Notes under the pieces: model-generated
The model's input: the letters and a program-made list of their open reading frames with translations, nothing else
Databases searched by the model: none
Told to the model about the DNA's origin: nothing
Translations under genes and position numbers: made by a program
In this document: piece after piece, positions 52,659-61,861 of the stretch
Layout of the letters: each line of letters begins with the position of its first letter
Position numbering within the stretch: position 1 is the stretch's first letter
NCBI GenBank assembly: GCA_964588695.1
Contig: CAZPQK010000010.1
Span: 1 to 64,000 of the forward strand
DNA length: 64,000 nt
Direction of reading: 5' to 3'
Source: CAZPQK01 sp964588695
GTDB lineage: Bacteria; Krumholzibacteriota; Krumholzibacteriia; WVZY01; JAKEHA01

Positions 52659-53456
52659 ATGAGCCAACCCATCTTTGAAATTGAACGCGGAGAGGGCCCC
52701 ATCGTGGCCACCGCTGTTCACGACGGCCACCAGGTTCGCGAGGAACTGGTGAAACGCTTCGCGCTCAGCGATGCCGAGCGCCTACGCGAAGAGGATCCTT
52801 TTACCGGGTCATGGACGCTTGCCGCGCCGACTCGGGTGATCGGCCTGAATTCACGTTTCGAAGTCGACCTGAACCGGGGACCCGAGCTTGCGGTTTATCA
52901 GCGCCCGGAAGATGCGTGGGGTCTGCAGGTGTGGCGAACTCCTCTGCCCGAAGATGTCGTTGGCCGTTCCCTGGATCGTTACCGCACGTTCTACACCGCT
53001 ATGCAAGAGCTACTAGAAGACGTCGCGTCGCGGCACCGACGATTTGTTGTGCTCGACCTTCATAGCTACAACCACCGCCGCGGGGGCCCGACGGCGGGCT
53101 ACGACGATCCCGAAGCCAATCCACAGGTCAACCTGGGGACCGAAAGTATCGACCGCCGAGTGTGGAGTGGGGTACTTGACAGGTTTGCCAGCGACCTTCG
53201 TAACCACGACTTCCCTGGCGGCCCGCTGGACGTCCGCGAAAACGTCAAGTTCACGGGTGGTTACTTCCCTCGGTGGATCAACCAAACCTTCGCTGGGCGA
53301 GGATGCGCGATCGCGGTCGAGTTCAAGAAGTTCTTCATGGATGAGTGGACCGGAAAGCCGTTACCGGATATGGTTGCGGCGATAACCGCGGCGCTAACCG
53401 CGACCGTCCCCGGCATCTTAGAGGAGCTTGATGGCCACGACCAAGACGTCGGCTAA
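52659..53456 (+). CDS. N-formylglutamate amidohydrolase family protein
   Basis: A 265-residue zinc hydrolase of the N-formylglutamate deformylase family. GPIVATAVHDGHQV near 13-27 holds the first zinc-binding His, FVVLDLHSYNHRRGGP near 130 contains Asp/His ligands, and GGYFPRWI and AIAVEFKKFFMDE supply the substrate-binding Arg/Glu regions. A hutG-type role in histidine breakdown is unlikely as no hut genes are present. The gene overlaps the DUF1704 gene by 26 nt, and the ATP-grasp ligase follows, so it belongs to a three-gene peptide-bond making and breaking operon. Confidence 0.86.
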   Translation: MSQPIFEIERGEGPIVATAVHDGHQVREELVKRFALSDAERLREEDPFTGSWTLAAPTRVIGLNSRFEVDLNRGPELAVYQRPEDAWGLQVWRTPLPEDVVGRSLDRYRTFYTAMQELLEDVASRHRRFVVLDLHSYNHRRGGPTAGYDDPEANPQVNLGTESIDRRVWSGVLDRFASDLRNHDFPGGPLDVRENVKFTGGYFPRWINQTFAGRGCAIAVEFKKFFMDEWTGKPLPDMVAAITAALTATVPGILEELDGHDQDVG

Positions 53457-55341
53457 CGCCGAGACCATCACCAATCAGCAGATTCATGACATAGCGGATC
53501 GTCTTGCCCAGGGGAAGGCGATTCGTCGGCGATTGCCTGACGGCGGCCGCATTCATATTGACCGCAGTCTGCCCTTCCTGGTCGCGTATCGTAAACCGCC
53601 AAACACGTCCGATTTAGGCACCGACCGGCTGGTTACTAGCGAAGCGTCGTACCTGGTGGCGTCGGCGCTTCCCTATCATCATCGCCAGCTGGGTAAGCTT
53701 GTTACCACTGTTGCCGCAGCCATGACCGAGCAGTTCGGCGCGTTTCTATTGTTGGAAGTGTGGGCCGGCCCCAACATCGAAGTCTCGGACGTCAGCGACT
53801 CCGAAACGCCGCCGGGCTTTCGGGTGTGGATGCCACCAGGTCCCAGCAACACACCTCTCGCGGATTCGTTCGAAGCTGCTCTCGGTCGTGTTCGCCAGTT
53901 GGGGGTTCGCGCGGATGTCTCGGTTCGTCGGCGGCGCCGCTGTTGGCCAGCCGGGGCGAAGCCGCTACTCGCCAACGGTCACAACGTAACGGTCGTGGGT
54001 CTTGAAGTCCGACCAATCTACCACGATCGGACCGGTACCCATCTTTATCCGGTAAGGCTGCGAACATTGCGTCGCGTGCTCAGTCGCGCCATCCAACAGT
54101 CTGTTTTTGACTTCACCCGCACGCAGACAACTCATCGTCCCGATCACTACCGCATGCTCGGCAACCGCGCTATTAAACGTGCGGTGTTTAAGGTCGACCA
54201 CACCCTCAGTTCGGTCGGAGCGGCGTTTGACATCTTGCTGCAATCAACGCCCGTTAATACGATCGAAGCGCAAGCCGAGTTCAAGCGACGGCGTCATCAA
54301 GTGGTGCCGGTGTTTCGCTATCGCCCACTGCCCGCGGACCCCGTCGTGCTTAAGCGGCAGTTGTACAGCGCGCCAATTGATCAGGTTGACGATACCGCGC
54401 TGTATCTGTTGCTTAGGCAAAAACAGGACGAGTTGGACCGACAGATCACTATGATGAACGACCGCAACACCAAGCGCTTCCTCCACGGCAGTCTGCAGGT
54501 CTACGGAGAAGTTGACGACGAACTGTTTGCGCAGGCACGGGCGGTGTTGCGCAAGTTTCCCCGGCGATCACGAACCGCGTCGCGCGACGCGGTCGACGCC
54601 AGGGGCTTTGCTCGCGTCGCGCGTCAGGAGTTGCGCTGGTATCAAAAACGAATGCCGGACAACCCGCCGCGTCTGCAGATTCGTGACGACATCGGGTCGG
54701 GACTAATGGTGTCCAACGGTGTCTTGTTGATCGGCAGCAACCTGCGAGTATCGGCTCGACGGGTCGACGCGTTGATACAACACGAAGTAGGCACACATGT
54801 GCTAACTCATGCCAACGGCCGCACCCAAAAACTTCAGCAACTGGCCGTCGGACTAGCCGGCTACGAGGCCCTCCAGGAGGGTCTCGCCGTGTTCTCGGAG
54901 TTTCTGGTTGGCGGGCTGGATCGAGGAAGGATGCGCCTCCTGGCGGCCCGGGTCGTCGCCGCCCGGCTGTTGACCGACGGCGCCGACTTTGTGGAGTGCT
55001 ACCGCGCGCTCACCAGCGACTATGACTTCTCCGGCAGCGAGGCCTTCGGGATCACCACCCGAATCTTTCGAGGGGGCGGGCTTACCAAGGATTCGATCTA
55101 CCTCCAGGGCTTCGACCGCCTGATCAAATATTTGCACACTGGGCAGTCGATTGAACCGCTATTTATTGGTAAGATAGCCACTCGACACCTCCCAATCGTG
55201 GAGGAACTCTTGTGGCGTCACGTCCTCCACGAGCCCCCCGTCCTTCCGCGCTACCTTGAGCGCCCAGATGTACAGCGACGGCTCGCACGTGCCCGTCAGT
55301 ATTCCAACGTGGTTGAATTGGTCAATAAGGAGTTCAAATGA
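53431..55341 (+). CDS. DUF1704 metallopeptidase (flavohemoglobin expression-modulating QEGLA-motif protein)
   Basis: A 636-residue protein starting at ATG 53431, with GAGGAG upstream. The N-terminal 280 residues contain an alpha/beta region unlike the catalytic part. The zincin motif HEVGTH is at 451-456 and the third-ligand motif QEGLA at 482-486, both intact. DUF1704 also includes the eukaryotic MATCAP tyrosine carboxypeptidases, which strip a terminal residue from alpha-tubulin. This protein therefore probably removes terminal residues from a protein or peptide. Its 3' end overlaps the ATP-grasp gene by 4 nt. Confidence 0.86.
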   Translation: MATTKTSANAETITNQQIHDIADRLAQGKAIRRRLPDGGRIHIDRSLPFLVAYRKPPNTSDLGTDRLVTSEASYLVASALPYHHRQLGKLVTTVAAAMTEQFGAFLLLEVWAGPNIEVSDVSDSETPPGFRVWMPPGPSNTPLADSFEAALGRVRQLGVRADVSVRRRRRCWPAGAKPLLANGHNVTVVGLEVRPIYHDRTGTHLYPVRLRTLRRVLSRAIQQSVFDFTRTQTTHRPDHYRMLGNRAIKRAVFKVDHTLSSVGAAFDILLQSTPVNTIEAQAEFKRRRHQVVPVFRYRPLPADPVVLKRQLYSAPIDQVDDTALYLLLRQKQDELDRQITMMNDRNTKRFLHGSLQVYGEVDDELFAQARAVLRKFPRRSRTASRDAVDARGFARVARQELRWYQKRMPDNPPRLQIRDDIGSGLMVSNGVLLIGSNLRVSARRVDALIQHEVGTHVLTHANGRTQKLQQLAVGLAGYEALQEGLAVFSEFLVGGLDRGRMRLLAARVVAARLLTDGADFVECYRALTSDYDFSGSEAFGITTRIFRGGGLTKDSIYLQGFDRLIKYLHTGQSIEPLFIGKIATRHLPIVEELLWRHVLHEPPVLPRYLERPDVQRRLARARQYSNVVELVNKEFK

Positions 55342-56384
55342 AAATTGGTTTTGTCGTGAACGAGATCGCGACGGAACAAGCGTCCTACACGACGACCCGG
55401 CTCGCGCTTTCCGCCACTAACCTTGGACATGAGGCATACCATATTGAGGTCGGTGGACTTGAGTACAGTCCCGACGATCGCATCCGTGCGGTTGCGCGCC
55501 GTCCGCCGAAGAATCGCTACAAGAGCAACGACGCTTATTTGCGCGACATCCAGGGGCCCAAAGCGGTAAGCGAACGTGTCACTGTCGAAGAACTTGACGT
55601 GCTGATGCTACGCAACGACCCATCCAATGACACCATCGTTCGACCTTGGGCGGCGCACGCCGGGATTTTGTTTGGCCGAGTCGCTATGCGGCACGGCGTA
55701 ATCGTGCTGAACGATCCCGACGGTCTGGCCAAAGCGATGACTAAAATGTACTTCCAGACCTTTCCAGAAGAAGTCCGACCGCGCACGCTGATCACCCGCG
55801 ACCGCGCGGAGATAAAAGCGTTTGCGCGCGACGAAGGCGGAACCATTGTCCTTAAGCCATTGCAAGGTTCGGGTGGGCAGAGTGTGTTTCTGGTGCGACC
55901 AGAGGACGTGTCGAACATCAACCAGATGATCGATGCAGTGAGCCGCGACGGTTTTGTAATCGCGCAGGAGTATCTGCCCGAGGCCGAGCATGGCGACATG
56001 CGCTTCTTTCTGATGAACGGCCGGCCGCTTCGGGTGAAGGGCAAGTACTGCGCTTTCCGTCGCGTGCGTTCGGGCGGAGACATGCGATCGAACATTCACG
56101 CCGGCGGCACGCTGGCGCCGGCCGAGATCGGCCCCCGAGAGCTACGAATAGCCGAAATCGTTCGGCCTAAGCTAGTCGTGGACGGAATGTTTCTGGTTGG
56201 GCTGGACATCGTCGGCGACAAGCTAATGGAGATTAACGTCTTCAGCCCGGGCGGTTTGGGAAGTGCCCAGAAATTTACCGGGGTCAACTTTCCAAAGTTC
56301 GTTATCCAGGCAATGGAACGCAAGGTTCAGTACATGCAATTCTACCGCCGCAACTTCGATAACATCGAAATGGCAACTCTTTAG
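55338..56384 (+). CDS. ATP-grasp ligase, glutathione-synthetase-like
   Basis: A 348-residue ATP-grasp enzyme. The nucleotide-binding lysines are in TIVLKPLQGSGGQSVFLV near 170-187, EYLPEAEHGDMRFFLMNG supplies the loop, and FLVGLDIVGDKLMEINVF near 280 carries the Mg-binding Glu/Asn pair. It would join a carboxylate to an amine through an acyl-phosphate. Its close coupling to a DUF1704 peptidase and an N-formylglutamate-type hydrolase suggests an amide ligase acting on a peptide or protein terminus, not ordinary glutathione synthesis. No gamma-glutamylcysteine ligase gene is present in the window. Confidence 0.86.
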   Translation: MKIGFVVNEIATEQASYTTTRLALSATNLGHEAYHIEVGGLEYSPDDRIRAVARRPPKNRYKSNDAYLRDIQGPKAVSERVTVEELDVLMLRNDPSNDTIVRPWAAHAGILFGRVAMRHGVIVLNDPDGLAKAMTKMYFQTFPEEVRPRTLITRDRAEIKAFARDEGGTIVLKPLQGSGGQSVFLVRPEDVSNINQMIDAVSRDGFVIAQEYLPEAEHGDMRFFLMNGRPLRVKGKYCAFRRVRSGGDMRSNIHAGGTLAPAEIGPRELRIAEIVRPKLVVDGMFLVGLDIVGDKLMEINVFSPGGLGSAQKFTGVNFPKFVIQAMERKVQYMQFYRRNFDNIEMATL

Positions 56385-56482
56385 CGGGTTAAGCTTTCCT
56401 TGACGACTCTGCCGGCCAGGTGACAGAGTGCGGGCATGCAGCTTGCGTTGCGCCCAAAACGACGTTCCCCGGAGGTATAGTC

Positions 56483-58369
56483 ATGATCCGTTACATCCTT
56501 TTCGCGCTCTTCGCGGGCGCCCTGTTGTTTACCGCCTCTGGTTGTGGTGACGACGGTTCACCGTCGACCACCACAACCGGGACTGGCGGTGGCGATACCA
56601 CACCGCCCACGGTTTCCAGCGTTACTGCTGTCGACGCGAACACGCTCAACGTTGTGTTTTCTGAAGACGTCGATCGCGCCACCGCAGAGTTTCGCAACAA
56701 CTATCTGATTATCGAAGGAACGCCGCGCCTTGCACCGGGCGCACCTGGCGACACCGTCCACGTTGGTACCGCGTCACTGGGAAGTGACGACCGCACCGTA
56801 ACGTTATTTACAACGACATCGATGACGACCGTTGACTACGACCTTACTGTCAGCGGTGTTCGCGACGTAGCCGGGAATGAGGTTTCCGGCAGTGGCGGCA
56901 GCGAAAGCTTTACCGGAAGCAACGCCGGAGACACCACGCCGCCAACGCTAACATCGCGTTCCCCTGGCCCTGGCGCCATTGGCGTGCAACTCGCTCAGCC
57001 GGTGATCGTTACTTTCAGCGAGCCCATGGCCTTCACCGAGACCGCTGGCGCGTTCACATGGACCTACAACGCTGGCGCCAACTCGGTAGCTTTCGAAGTG
57101 GCCAGTGAGAATCCAACCCAGTTCTTTGTCTCCCCGTTGAGTCAGCTGCCGGCAAACACCCAGTTTAACGTGCAGATTTCGACGGCTGCGGAGGATTTCG
57201 CTGGCAACAGCTTTGCAGGCGCCAGCTGGAATTTCACCACAACAAATACAGTCGACACGACGCCACCAACGCTAGTGTCATCCACGCCTGCCGACGGCGC
57301 GACCAATGTCGACACCGACGTCACGCTGCAATTGGCATTCTCGGAGCCGATCAATCAAACGCAATTGAACATCCTCCTGACGCCGGATATCGAAGATGGC
57401 GTGCTGAGTTTCACCAACAACGGCGCGACGTTGAACTTTGATCCTTCCATGGATCTTGAGGACAACACGCAGTACAACATCCTCATTCCATCCGGCGGCA
57501 TCGTCGACCTGGCGGGCAACACCAACGCTAGTAATATTAGCGTTACCTTTAGCACCGGAATGATGCTGGCCTCGGGCTCGATATCTGGCACCTTATCGGG
57601 TCATCCCGGAACCCAATCTTCCAATCCCAGCGGAGCGACGGTAGCAGCGGTCTTGGACAACCCCATTACATCGGAAGATGAGCCCAATATTGTTGGGCAG
57701 GCTACTGCGGATGTTTCTGGCAATTACACAATCAGCAACGTCCCCGACGGTACGTATTACCTGCTCTCGGTGTTGGACTCAAACAACGACGGGCGACTTG
57801 ACCCCGAAGAAGGCGACGGCTACGGATTGCTGGGCGCAAACCTGGAGTCTGATACGCTTAACCTAAGCACGGTGACCGTCAACATGGGAAGCGACGAAAC
57901 CAACGCTGACTTTCGTCTTTACGATTTCTCGGCGGTTGCTGGTTCAGTGAGTTATATCGGCACCAATGTTGACCCAACCGGTCTGAGTTGGATCTTAGGT
58001 GTGTTCGATACTACCGGATTTGATCTTGCAGGCGCGATGACTCCGGTCGCCGAAGACCAAGGCTTTTTTCCGGGCAACGTGACCTATGCGGCCAACGGTT
58101 TCGACGGAGATATTGTCGACGGCGTGTACTACGTTGGTGCTTTTATTGATGCCAACAGTAACGGCTTTTTTGATTCTAGCGACCCGGTAGGAGTTTACGG
58201 TGGAGTGAGTTCGCCGACCCCGATCTCGCTGTCCAATGGATCGGACGCACTGGGCATCGACATTATGATTGATGACCCGGCCTCCCGGATTGCCTTTGGC
58301 TGGAACCGAAGTCCGATCGACAACCAATACCGCTCGTGGATACGCAGGGTAAGCAATCGCCTGCGGTAG
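56483..58369 (+). CDS. Lipoprotein with three SbsA/Big_5-type Ig domains
   Basis: A 628-residue protein; ATG 56483 follows GGAGG. The lipobox is TASGC (Cys21), and a Gly/Thr-rich linker leads to Ig-like units starting TPPTVSSVTAVDANTL, TPPTLTSRSPGPGAIG and TPPTLVSSTPADGATNV. Each has the D-x-A-G-N turn expected of Big_5 domains (VRDVAGNEV, AEDFAGNSF, IVDLAGNTN). The C-terminal third (SGSISGTLSGHPG ... DANSNGFFDSSDPVG) is a pre-albumin-like or EF-type Asp/Asn-rich repeat that could bind calcium. It ends with YRSWIRRVSNRLR, basic with one Trp. Surface adhesion or matrix attachment is inferred. Confidence 0.78.
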   Translation: MIRYILFALFAGALLFTASGCGDDGSPSTTTTGTGGGDTTPPTVSSVTAVDANTLNVVFSEDVDRATAEFRNNYLIIEGTPRLAPGAPGDTVHVGTASLGSDDRTVTLFTTTSMTTVDYDLTVSGVRDVAGNEVSGSGGSESFTGSNAGDTTPPTLTSRSPGPGAIGVQLAQPVIVTFSEPMAFTETAGAFTWTYNAGANSVAFEVASENPTQFFVSPLSQLPANTQFNVQISTAAEDFAGNSFAGASWNFTTTNTVDTTPPTLVSSTPADGATNVDTDVTLQLAFSEPINQTQLNILLTPDIEDGVLSFTNNGATLNFDPSMDLEDNTQYNILIPSGGIVDLAGNTNASNISVTFSTGMMLASGSISGTLSGHPGTQSSNPSGATVAAVLDNPITSEDEPNIVGQATADVSGNYTISNVPDGTYYLLSVLDSNNDGRLDPEEGDGYGLLGANLESDTLNLSTVTVNMGSDETNADFRLYDFSAVAGSVSYIGTNVDPTGLSWILGVFDTTGFDLAGAMTPVAEDQGFFPGNVTYAANGFDGDIVDGVYYVGAFIDANSNGFFDSSDPVGVYGGVSSPTPISLSNGSDALGIDIMIDDPASRIAFGWNRSPIDNQYRSWIRRVSNRLR

Positions 58370-58391
58370 TTGATCACTCGGCTACCCAAAG

Positions 58392-58430
58392 AGGCCCGCT
58401 GGCGCATTATGGCTGGCGGGCCTTTCTTGT
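58392..58430 (+). terminator. Intrinsic terminator after the Ig-domain lipoprotein
   Basis: AGGCCCGC and GCGGGCCT arms (8 bp) enclose a 16-nt loop and lead into TTCTTGTT. It ends the + strand transcript before the convergent cysteine synthase gene. Confidence 0.75.
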
Positions 58431-58450
58431 TGGAACATGCTGGCGGAGGG

Positions 58451-59371
58451 TCAATCGCCGAACAGGTCGGTACTCAGGTAGCGAAGCCCCGAGTCGCACA
58501 TTAACGTAACCACCGTCGCGTCTGGTCCCAGTTCGGTACCAACCTCGATTGCGGCCAGCACATTCGCCCCCGACGATGTGCCCGCAAACAAACCTTCTTC
58601 GCGCGCAAGGCGTCGGGCCATGTCTTTGGCGTCATCGGTCGCGACGGTAATAACCCCGTCCATCACCGACTCGTCCCAAAGCGGCGGAATGAATCCAACG
58701 CCGACGCCTTCAATCTTATGCGCGCCACCTTCGCCACCGGAAAGCACCGGCGATTCGGCGGGCTCGACCGCGTACGCTGCGACCTCCGAGTTGCGACGCT
58801 TTAACTGCGTCGCCACCCCGCGCGACGACGCGCCCGTGCCCACACAGTGAACAAACGCGTCGACTTCACAATCGGTCTGCTGCCAAATCTCTTCAGCCAG
58901 CTTAAAGTAGCCGGGAATACTGTCTTGGTTTTCAAGCTGGTTGGTAAGGAACGCGCTCGATGCAGCAGCCAGTTCCCTGCCCCTGGCGATCATGGCCTGA
59001 ATGAGACGCTTGGTCGTTTTTCCGCCCTCGCTGGGAACCAGATGAAGTTCGGCACCGAGGGCACGCATCTGGTTGAGCTTGTCCCGGCTGAACGCATCGG
59101 AGGTGGCTATCTGAAGCTTATACCCCCTGGCCGCACATACCAGTGCCAGCGATGTGCCGGTACTGCCGCCGGTATACTCCACCACCGTCCCCCCCGGCTT
59201 CAGTCGCCCGTCGGTTTCGGCGGCTTTGATCATGGCGAGCGCGACCCGATCCTTCATACTACCGGTAGGGTTTTCCCACTCCAGCTTCGCATAGATGCGG
59301 GCACAACCTTCGGGGACGACTTTCTTGATTTCCACCAGTGAGGTGTTGCCAATTGCGCTGAGTACGTTCAT
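58451..59371 (-). CDS. PLP-dependent cysteine synthase family protein
   Basis: A 306-residue fold-type II PLP enzyme. ATG 59371 is chosen because the longer frame runs into the tRNA-Arg gene. Lys40 in NPTGSMKDRVA is the Schiff-base lysine, TGGSTGTSLALV binds the PLP phosphate, and AGTSSGANVLAA is the conserved C-terminal block. Cysteine synthase is the likeliest role, using O-acetylserine and sulfide. A cystathionine beta-synthase or diaminopropionate synthase cannot be excluded without homologue comparison. No cysE or sulfate-assimilation gene lies next to it. Confidence 0.86.
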   Translation of the reverse strand: MNVLSAIGNTSLVEIKKVVPEGCARIYAKLEWENPTGSMKDRVALAMIKAAETDGRLKPGGTVVEYTGGSTGTSLALVCAARGYKLQIATSDAFSRDKLNQMRALGAELHLVPSEGGKTTKRLIQAMIARGRELAAASSAFLTNQLENQDSIPGYFKLAEEIWQQTDCEVDAFVHCVGTGASSRGVATQLKRRNSEVAAYAVEPAESPVLSGGEGGAHKIEGVGVGFIPPLWDESVMDGVITVATDDAKDMARRLAREEGLFAGTSSGANVLAAIEVGTELGPDATVVTLMCDSGLRYLSTDLFGD

Positions 59372-59397
59372 ACGTTTGGGATCTGGTTGGGGTGTAT

Positions 59398-59474
59398 TGG
59401 TGCCCCCGGCGCGATTCGAACGCACGACACCCGGTTTAGGAAACCGGTGCTCTATCCTACTGAGCTACGGGGGC
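59398..59474 (-). tRNA. tRNA-Arg (anticodon CCU)
   Basis: Acceptor arms GCCCCCG and CGGGGGC pair over 7 bp. The T arm carries GTTCGAATC, the anticodon loop reads TTCCTAA with anticodon CCT, and the D arm has AGCTCAGTAGG. The discriminator is A and CCA is encoded. It decodes AGG. Confidence 0.95.
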
Positions 59475-59586
59475 ACCCGATGTTTGCGCCATGCTAGCAG
59501 CTACCCCGCTGCCATGTCACCTGAGGGTTTGGGAACCAAATCGGGGCTCCGACCGTTTAAAAGGAAACCCGAACAGGAGACGAAAG

Positions 59587-60015
59587 ATGAAACGTTACCC
59601 CAACATTCGTTCCCATGTGAAGACGTCACTGGCGGTTGCGCTGGTGCTGACCGTAGCCGCGTTGAGTGCGGTCGCCAGCGCCGAGAATCCGGGCGAGGTC
59701 AAGTTTAGCGGGCACTCGAACCACCACGAAGTCGACGACCATCGCGAAGTGAAAATCAAAATGAAGGGTGATATTTACTTCGACGAATCGGGTGAGAAGA
59801 TTCTTCGAATGTCCCGGCGCGCGCGGGTGACCATCGTCGAAGAGGTTGATGGTGACCGTCGCCAACTAAAGGTTCGCGCTGACGACGACGGCAAGCCACA
59901 GTTCGAGTACCGGGTCAATGGAGAGAAGCTGGCCTTCGACGAACGTGCCGGGGACTGGCTGGCTGCGAAACTCCAGGATTGGAAACGTTCGAGCCGACGC
60001 GGGAAAATGATATAG
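59587..60015 (+). CDS. Small exported protein, charged, unknown function
   Basis: A 142-residue protein. ATG 59587 lies after AGGAGACGAAAG. The signal peptide (TSLAVALVLTVAALSAVASAE) is followed by a His/Asp-rich start of the mature protein (HSNHHEVDDHREVK) and a beta-rich, highly charged body (RARVTIVEEVDGDRRQLKVR) with a basic C-terminus (WKRSSRRGKMI). No family is recognised. The His/Asp cluster near residues 43-50 could bind metal, but this is speculation. It is on its own between a tRNA and the apt gene. Confidence 0.65.
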   Translation: MKRYPNIRSHVKTSLAVALVLTVAALSAVASAENPGEVKFSGHSNHHEVDDHREVKIKMKGDIYFDESGEKILRMSRRARVTIVEEVDGDRRQLKVRADDDGKPQFEYRVNGEKLAFDERAGDWLAAKLQDWKRSSRRGKMI

Positions 60016-60028
60016 CGCCCGAGTGTTT

Positions 60029-60553
60029 CTAGTCGAAAACAATCTGTGAGTACAACTCGGCGTCGCGCAGAACTTCGCGTCCCCGAAGGAACGCCAGCTC
60101 GATTAGCACACCGACTTCTACGATGTCGGCACCAAGTTGTTTTGCCAAAAGCACTGCCGCTTCGGCCGTGCCGCCCGTTGCCAAAAGGTCGTCAATAATG
60201 ACGACCTTTTCGCCTTTCTCGATCGCATCCTGATGCATTTCCAGCGTGGCGGAACCGTACTCCAGATCATAGCTTTGCGCGATCGTCTGATGCGGCAACT
60301 TTCCCACCTTGCGCACCGGCACAAAGCCAGCGTCAATCTCGCGTGCCACAGGTGTACCGAACATGAACCCACGCGACTCAATCCCCAGAATCTTGGTGAT
60401 CCCTCGTTTGCGGTAACGATCAACAAAGTTGTCGGTCACTACCCGCATTAACACCGGGTCCTGCAGGACCGGCGTGATGTCCTTGAAGATAATCCCGGGC
60501 TCGGGAAAATCGGGAATATCGCGGATCGCCGCGCGAACGTTATCCAGCGTCAC
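60029..60553 (-). CDS. apt: Adenine phosphoribosyltransferase
   Basis: A 174-residue purine-salvage enzyme that converts adenine and PRPP to AMP. The PRPP-binding motif [18 protein letters not shown] lies near 118-135, [10 protein letters not shown] near 57, and the N-terminal [19 protein letters not shown] is the family hallmark. The start is GTG 60553. Its 5' end overlaps the sigma-factor stop by 14 nt, so both are likely transcribed together. Confidence 0.95.
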   Translation of the reverse strand: MTLDNVRAAIRDIPDFPEPGIIFKDITPVLQDPVLMRVVTDNFVDRYRKRGITKILGIESRGFMFGTPVAREIDAGFVPVRKVGKLPHQTIAQSYDLEYGSATLEMHQDAIEKGEKVVIIDDLLATGGTAEAAVLLAKQLGADIVEVGVLIELAFLRGREVLRDAELYSQIVFD

Positions 60554-61409
60554 TGGTGGTTGTCCTCCCGGAAAGCAACAGGTTGAGTTTCTGCAGGGCG
60601 CGCTTTTCGATCTGTCGAATCCGTTCGCGCGACACCCCGATTATATCGCCTGTCGCCGCGAGCGTCTTGGGGATTCCATCCTCCAGACCGTAGCGCAGAC
60701 GCAGAATTTCCTGTTCTCTTTCCGTGAGGGCACGTTCCAACAGTTCCGCTATTTCCTCATTCTCCAGATGCTCGCTGACGGTGCGTTCCGGGGTCAGCGC
60801 TACCCCGTCGGTTTCGTGCTTTAGCCGATTGAACGCTTCAGCACTAACCAGCGGCTCATCGGACCGAATGCCGACAATCAGATTGCGAACCAGTCGCACT
60901 TTCTTAAGCGACACATCCAGCGCCTCGGCCATCTGCTCGTCGGAAACCCCGGTCAGCCCCAACTGCTCTTCGGTCCGCGTGTAGCGGTTGATCAGCTGGT
61001 AAACGTGTACGGGAATGCGGATGGTTCGTGATTGGGTCGCTATTCCCCGTGTGATGGCCTGTTTGATCCACCATGAAGCATAAGTACTAAAGCGAAATCC
61101 GCGGGTGTAGTCGTATTTGGTTGCGGCACGCATGAGCCCGATGTTGCCCTCTTCAATCAAGTCCAACAGGCTATGGCCGCGGCCGGAGTAGCGCTTGGCT
61201 ATACTTACCACCAAACGCAGATTGGAAATAATAAGCTTCTTACGAGCCTCCTCGTCACCTTGAGAAATACGGCGGCCCAGCTCGAGTTCTTCGTCCGCGG
61301 TGAGCAATGGATAGCGTCCGATTTCGGCCAGGTACAGCGATTGAATGTCGTAGTCCGATTTGTACTCGGAGGTGGGGTCCGGCGAGGCTGAGCGAGCGTC
61401 GTCGGTCAT
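60540..61409 (-). CDS. RNA polymerase sigma-70 family factor, RpoD/RpoS type
   Basis: A 289-residue group 1/2-type sigma factor with regions 1.2 to 4.2 and no long region 1.1. Region 1.2 is [25 protein letters not shown]; region 2 has [27 protein letters not shown] and [13 protein letters not shown]; region 3 has [11 protein letters not shown]. Region 4 has [16 protein letters not shown] and the HTH segment [15 protein letters not shown]. At 289 residues without a non-conserved insert it fits RpoS-like or an alternative principal-type factor better than full RpoD. ATG 61409. Confidence 0.9.
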   Translation of the reverse strand: MTDDARSASPDPTSEYKSDYDIQSLYLAEIGRYPLLTADEELELGRRISQGDEEARKKLIISNLRLVVSIAKRYSGRGHSLLDLIEEGNIGLMRAATKYDYTRGFRFSTYASWWIKQAITRGIATQSRTIRIPVHVYQLINRYTRTEEQLGLTGVSDEQMAEALDVSLKKVRLVRNLIVGIRSDEPLVSAEAFNRLKHETDGVALTPERTVSEHLENEEIAELLERALTEREQEILRLRYGLEDGIPKTLAATGDIIGVSRERIRQIEKRALQKLNLLLSGRTTTSDAG

Positions 61410-61503
61410 GCGGTGTCTCCTAGTCCGTTCAGGTTCGCAGGGGGGACGTCTGCGGCAACGCCGGTCGCTCGGCGTTACTGAACGATTTCACACGGTCACA
61501 AAT

Positions 61504-61532
61504 AACCTAATGCGACCACGAACCGTCGTCAA
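61504..61532 (-). promoter_or_regulatory. Sigma-70 type promoter of the sigma-factor gene
   Basis: On the minus strand TTGACG, a 17-nt spacer and TAGGTT give a good -35 and weak -10. The start would lie about 90 nt before ATG 61409. The remaining stretch to 61684 shows no gene and no other clear signal. Confidence 0.45.
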
Positions 61533-61684
61533 TAAGTTTGTTTACTACAAACTATACATGAGCTTCGTTGCCTTGAGTAATTACCGCAACTGTTCGCTGT
61601 AATAGGCTGATGCAACGCAGATTAGCAAGGTAAACCGGCGGATCCGCTGGGCGCGAAGGAGAGGCTCGTGTGCGGAAGGAAACA

Positions 61685-61762
<78 letters not shown>

Positions 61763-61773
61763 ACCCAAGCATT

Positions 61774-61804
61774 GAAAAAGTAAGAACGGGCCCGATCGGA
61801 CCCG
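61774..61804 (-). terminator. Terminator-like hairpin between COG2426 gene and tRNA-Pro
   Basis: CGGGTCC and GGGCCCG (7 bp, one G-U, loop GATC) are followed by TTCTTACTTTTT on the minus strand. It fits an intrinsic terminator for the surE-pcm-COG2426 operon, but it lies between the candidate tRNA promoter and the tRNA. Confidence 0.6.
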
Positions 61805-61816
61805 CCGTGACCACGA

Positions 61817-61844
61817 AAGATACCACGTTCCTGGGATTTTGCAA
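61817..61844 (-). promoter_or_regulatory. Candidate promoter for tRNA-Pro
   Basis: Minus-strand TTGCAA, 16-nt spacer and TATCTT. It would start about 48 nt before the tRNA, though a terminator-like hairpin intervenes, so the assignment is tentative. Confidence 0.35.
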
Positions 61845-61861
61845 CCCCCTGCCCGCGCCCG

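Noticed and set aside
59372..59425. Longer start of the cysteine synthase at 59425
   Set aside because: It would run through the tRNA-Arg 3' end, whereas ATG 59371 matches the usual N-terminus of the family.
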